37,396 bases of DNA from CAYTLW01 sp964438735. Lineage in GTDB: Bacteria; Myxococcota_A; UBA9042. Below the pieces are notes generated by a model. That model ran no database searches. It saw nothing but the letters and a program-made list of their open reading frames with translations, and was not told the DNA's origin. The stretch lies in NCBI GenBank assembly GCA_964438735.1, contig CAYTLW010000071.1, positions 1 to 37,396 on the forward strand, given 5' to 3'. The position numbers and the translations under genes were made by a program. This document shows positions 36,001 to 37,396 of the stretch, piece after piece (positions within the stretch are counted from its first letter, which is position 1; every line of letters starts with the position of its first letter).

Positions 36001-37202
36001 GCAGGCGTCCTTGCCCGTGCACGCATCGCCATCGATGCAGGTCACCGCGTTGGGCGCGTAGACGCAGCCATTGGCCTTGTCGCAGTTGTCGTCGGTGCAG
36101 CCGTTGTCGTCGTCGCAGGTGACCTTCTCACCGCCGCACTCGCCCGCGGCGCAACCGTCCTCCTTGGTACACGCGTCACCATCGGTGCAGGTCGCGGCGT
36201 TCGGCAGCGACAGGCAGCCCTTCTTGGCATCGCAACTGTCGTTGGTGCACGGGTTGCCGTCGTCGCAGGCCACCTTCTTGCCCACACACGCGCCGTCCTT
36301 GCACGCCTCGCTGCCGACGCATTTGTCGCCGTCGTCGCACTTGCCGTCGACCGGCTTGTGAGCACAGCCCTCGGCACCAGCGCAGCTGTCGGCGGTGCAG
36401 ACATTGCCGTCGTCGCAGGAGACGTCCTGGTCGGTGGCGCCATCACAGTCCTGGTCGATGCCGTCGCAGGTCTCTTTGGCCGGCCCCGGGGCGGTGCAGG
36501 AAGTGGGCGGCTCGCCGGCCTTCACGCCGACGCAGGTGCGGCTGCCCTGGCAGGCGCCGCCCTTGCCCTGGTAGCAGGTGGTGTCCAGCTTCTCGGCCAC
36601 GGCTTCGGCGCTGCAGGTGCAGGGCGCGTCCTGGGCTGGCTTGCACTGCTTGACCTTGTTGCCCTTGGCGTCGGCGCCATCGATGCAGGTGAAGTCCGCA
36701 GGACAGTCTGCGTCGGCCTTGCAGGTCACGCCGCAGAAGAGTCCCGGGCCGCCCAGTCGACGCAGGCGCCGCTGGGAGCGCACTCGGCGTTGACTTTGCA
36801 CGGGTTGCACAGGGCGACCAGTGGATTGCCCGCGTCCGGTTCGCCGGCGTCTGCAAGTCCGGCGTCGGACTCGGACGCGTCCGGCTTGCTCGCGTCGAAC
36901 TCGTCGGGGCTGTCGGCGTCCACCGGTCCCGCCTGGTCTTCGATCGGAGGCACGTCCGGCTGCCCTGGAACGTCCGCAGGGGCGGGCACGTCAGCGGGCT
37001 GAGATGCATCCGCCACGTCGACCTCCACATCCGAGGTGCCGCCACCGTCGGTCACCACGTCCGCTGCGGCGCTGGTTTCGGCCTCGTCGCTTGTCTTGTC
37101 GCCGCAGCCCGGGAGCGTGCCCGCGGCCAGGGCGAGCGATGTCGTTGCAGCAAAAAACCAATGCCATCCTGCGGCCAGTGGCCGGCGAGACTCCCGTCGC
37201 AT
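27001..37202 (-). CDS. Giant surface lipoprotein with four 12-repeat NHL arrays (interrupted by one frame change)
   Basis: This predicted 3400-residue lipoprotein is reconstructed from two frames. The 5' frame starts at ATG 37202 after GGGGGAAAG. It gives a signal with lipobox LPGC (Cys33), a long acidic Asp/Ala/Pro linker and NPCKVNAECAPSGACVDW. That frame then hits TGA at 36728-36726. One frame back the protein continues as GGPGLFCGVTCKADADCP without further stops to 27001. A MopE-like CDGIDQDCDG metal-binding motif follows, then about ten CTDC repeats. Four NHL arrays (641, 638, 643 and 652 residues) come next, each of exactly 12 repeats and separated by CTDC spacers of 102-104 residues. 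It ends PPAPLCGK. NHL repeats build beta-propellers for protein or ligand binding. The GTG at 36810 is not a credible start. Confidence 0.85.
27022..28977 (-). repeat. NHL array 4 (12 repeats, 652 residues)
   Basis: It begins WFSGTLAG and ends RTLKPP, followed only by APLCGK and the stop. Twelve units are countable. The tenth has a longer loop (GKGWPSAVGVGFADG), which explains the extra length of this array. Confidence 0.88.
28978..29286 (-). repeat. Cys-rich CTDC spacer 4 (103 residues)
   Basis: It contains CDDGNACTKDACD, CDDGNPCTTKDAC, CDDGNVCTADSC and CDDGDKCTANAC between NHL arrays 3 and 4. Confidence 0.85.
29287..31215 (-). repeat. NHL array 3 (12 repeats, 643 residues)
   Basis: It begins WTLTTVAG and ends RKLTPP. 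Twelve units are countable. The eleventh carries a small insertion (LAGPSAG) before the next strand. Confidence 0.88.
31216..31527 (-). repeat. Cys-rich CTDC spacer 3 (104 residues)
   Basis: It contains CDDGEGCTNDSCD, CNDGNPCTVKDAC, CGDGKPCTADACD and CDDGEACTTSVC between NHL arrays 2 and 3. Confidence 0.85.
31528..33441 (-). repeat. NHL array 2 (12 repeats, 638 residues)
   Basis: It begins WPVSTLAG and ends RFISPP. Twelve units are countable. One (the third, GEVSTVAG to QPLF onward) lacks two residues in the DG loop, and the eighth has DGAPFEAMF instead of DGKG. Confidence 0.88.
33442..33747 (-). repeat. Cys-rich CTDC spacer 2 (102 residues)
   Basis: It contains CDDANPCTTDSCD, CDDGLPCTTGDVC, CDDNGPCTTDACD and CDDGNACTPSTC between NHL arrays 1 and 2. 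The order of units matches the other two spacers. Confidence 0.85.
33748..35670 (-). repeat. NHL array 1 (12 repeats, 641 residues)
   Basis: It runs from a Trp (WSVRTIAG) to LLKPP. Each unit is about 53-55 residues: a GxVTTxAGxG strand pair, DGKG, a PxGIA(V/M)D turn, G-(hydrophobic)4-(S/A)D, and NxRIRKVxxDG. I count 12 consecutive units by eye. Twelve blades would fit two six-bladed propellers. Confidence 0.88.
35671..36417 (-). repeat. Cys-rich CTDC block 1 of the giant lipoprotein
   Basis: About ten units such as CDDGNVCTADSC, CDDGNPCTNDSCD, CIDGDACTGKDAC and CDDGEPCTKDSC lie directly before the first NHL array. Spacing is about 22-25 residues, giving likely disulfide-bonded small modules in a stalk. 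Confidence 0.85.
36726..36760 (-). other. Frame change (-1) in the giant lipoprotein gene
   Basis: The lipoprotein frame reads ACVDW then AARDSSAA and stops at 36726. Re-reading base 36753 joins ACVDW to GGPGLFCGVTC, restoring a Cys pattern normal for this type of N-terminal domain. The spot is GC-rich with GGG and CCCGGG runs and is not a classical X-XXY-YYZ slippery heptamer. A missing base in the sequence or a real frameshift mutation is more likely than programmed slippage. Confidence 0.75.
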
Positions 37203-37298
37203 GTGCTTTCCCCCGGAACGCCGGGCGCCCTGCCGCCGCAGACCAGCAGGTCGTACAACGGTCATCTCGAAGGCGGCATCAGCGTTCGAACTCAGAGG

Positions 37299-37396
37299 CT
37301 AGCGGTGTCCGGTAAAAAACACCAGTCGGGACACGCCACCACGCAGGGCGATCGCAAAGTCGCCTTTGGGCGAGAAAGCTTGCGGAAAGGTCTTGT
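37299..37396 (-). CDS. C-terminal end of an upstream gene (partial)
   Basis: On the minus strand one frame reads in from the window edge, contains AFSPKGDFAIALRGG and ends VFFTGHR at TAG 37301-37299. Its composition is protein-like, with a WD/propeller-like SPKGDFAIA motif. If real, the gene lies 96 bp upstream of the giant lipoprotein on the same strand. Only 31 residues are visible, so the family cannot be named. The 96-bp gap shows no clear promoter. Confidence 0.4.
   Translation of the reverse strand, partial: KTFPQAFSPKGDFAIALRGGVSRLVFFTGHR

Noticed and set aside
27001..36417. Repetitive DNA resembling a repeat or CRISPR array
   Set aside because: The periodicity is about 160 bp and follows protein repeats with diverged codons, not identical short repeats with spacers.

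Overview
This is a 37.4 kb, high-GC window with no tRNA, rRNA, CRISPR or insertion sequence that I can see. The gene content points to a deltaproteobacterial or Myxococcota-like bacterium. The evidence is Asp/Ala/Pro-rich lipoprotein linkers, Cys-rich CxDGxxCTxDxC repeats, NHL and LVIVD propeller lipoproteins, a MoxR/DUF58/DUF4350/DUF4129/SpoIIM/RDD cluster, and use of selenocysteine. The lineage is an inference from gene content only.

Left part (66-6609, minus strand): selD, a TauE/SafE permease, a thioredoxin-PEGA-S41 protease fusion and a NamZ-type muramidase run in one direction. selD carries an in-frame UGA at its catalytic position, followed by a perfect 7-bp hairpin, so it is itself a selenoprotein. 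A divergent LysR gene (6739-7644) is separated from selD by 129 bp that hold a perfect inverted repeat, CAATACAT-N11-ATGTATTG. A hemolysin III family gene converges on LysR.

Middle part (8443-16715, minus strand): eight tightly packed genes, read from 16715 downwards: a lipoprotein, two RDD proteins, a SpoIIM-like protein, a DUF4129 protein, a DUF4350 protein, a MoxR ATPase and a DUF58 protein. Gaps are a few bases or the reading frames overlap, so this is one transcription unit.

Right part: a secreted protein with a P-domain and a fibrinogen-like domain (16884-19154) precedes a plus-strand envelope operon (19265-26967). The first gene of that operon appears to be an undescribed selenoprotein. 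It is a 1085-residue lipoprotein with Cys-rich repeats, an LVIVD propeller, an ASH-like domain and a C-terminal thioredoxin fold whose active site is Sec-Pro-Ile-Cys. The UGA (22205-22207) is followed by a 6-bp hairpin with G first in its loop, and the frame stays open and clearly thioredoxin-like to 22522. Next come a TlpA-like lipoprotein, a thioredoxin fused to an outer-membrane beta-barrel, and a TPR protein with a C-terminal anchor. Converging on this operon is a 10.2 kb lipoprotein gene (37202-27001) with four arrays of exactly twelve NHL repeats, separated by three Cys-rich spacers of 102-104 residues. It is interrupted near its 5' end by one frame change.

Taken together, the window suggests an extracytoplasmic thiol/selenol redox module: four thioredoxin-fold domains in four different fusions, with selenophosphate synthesis and a candidate anion permease encoded nearby. 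The individual families are read from sequence; the link between them is inference.
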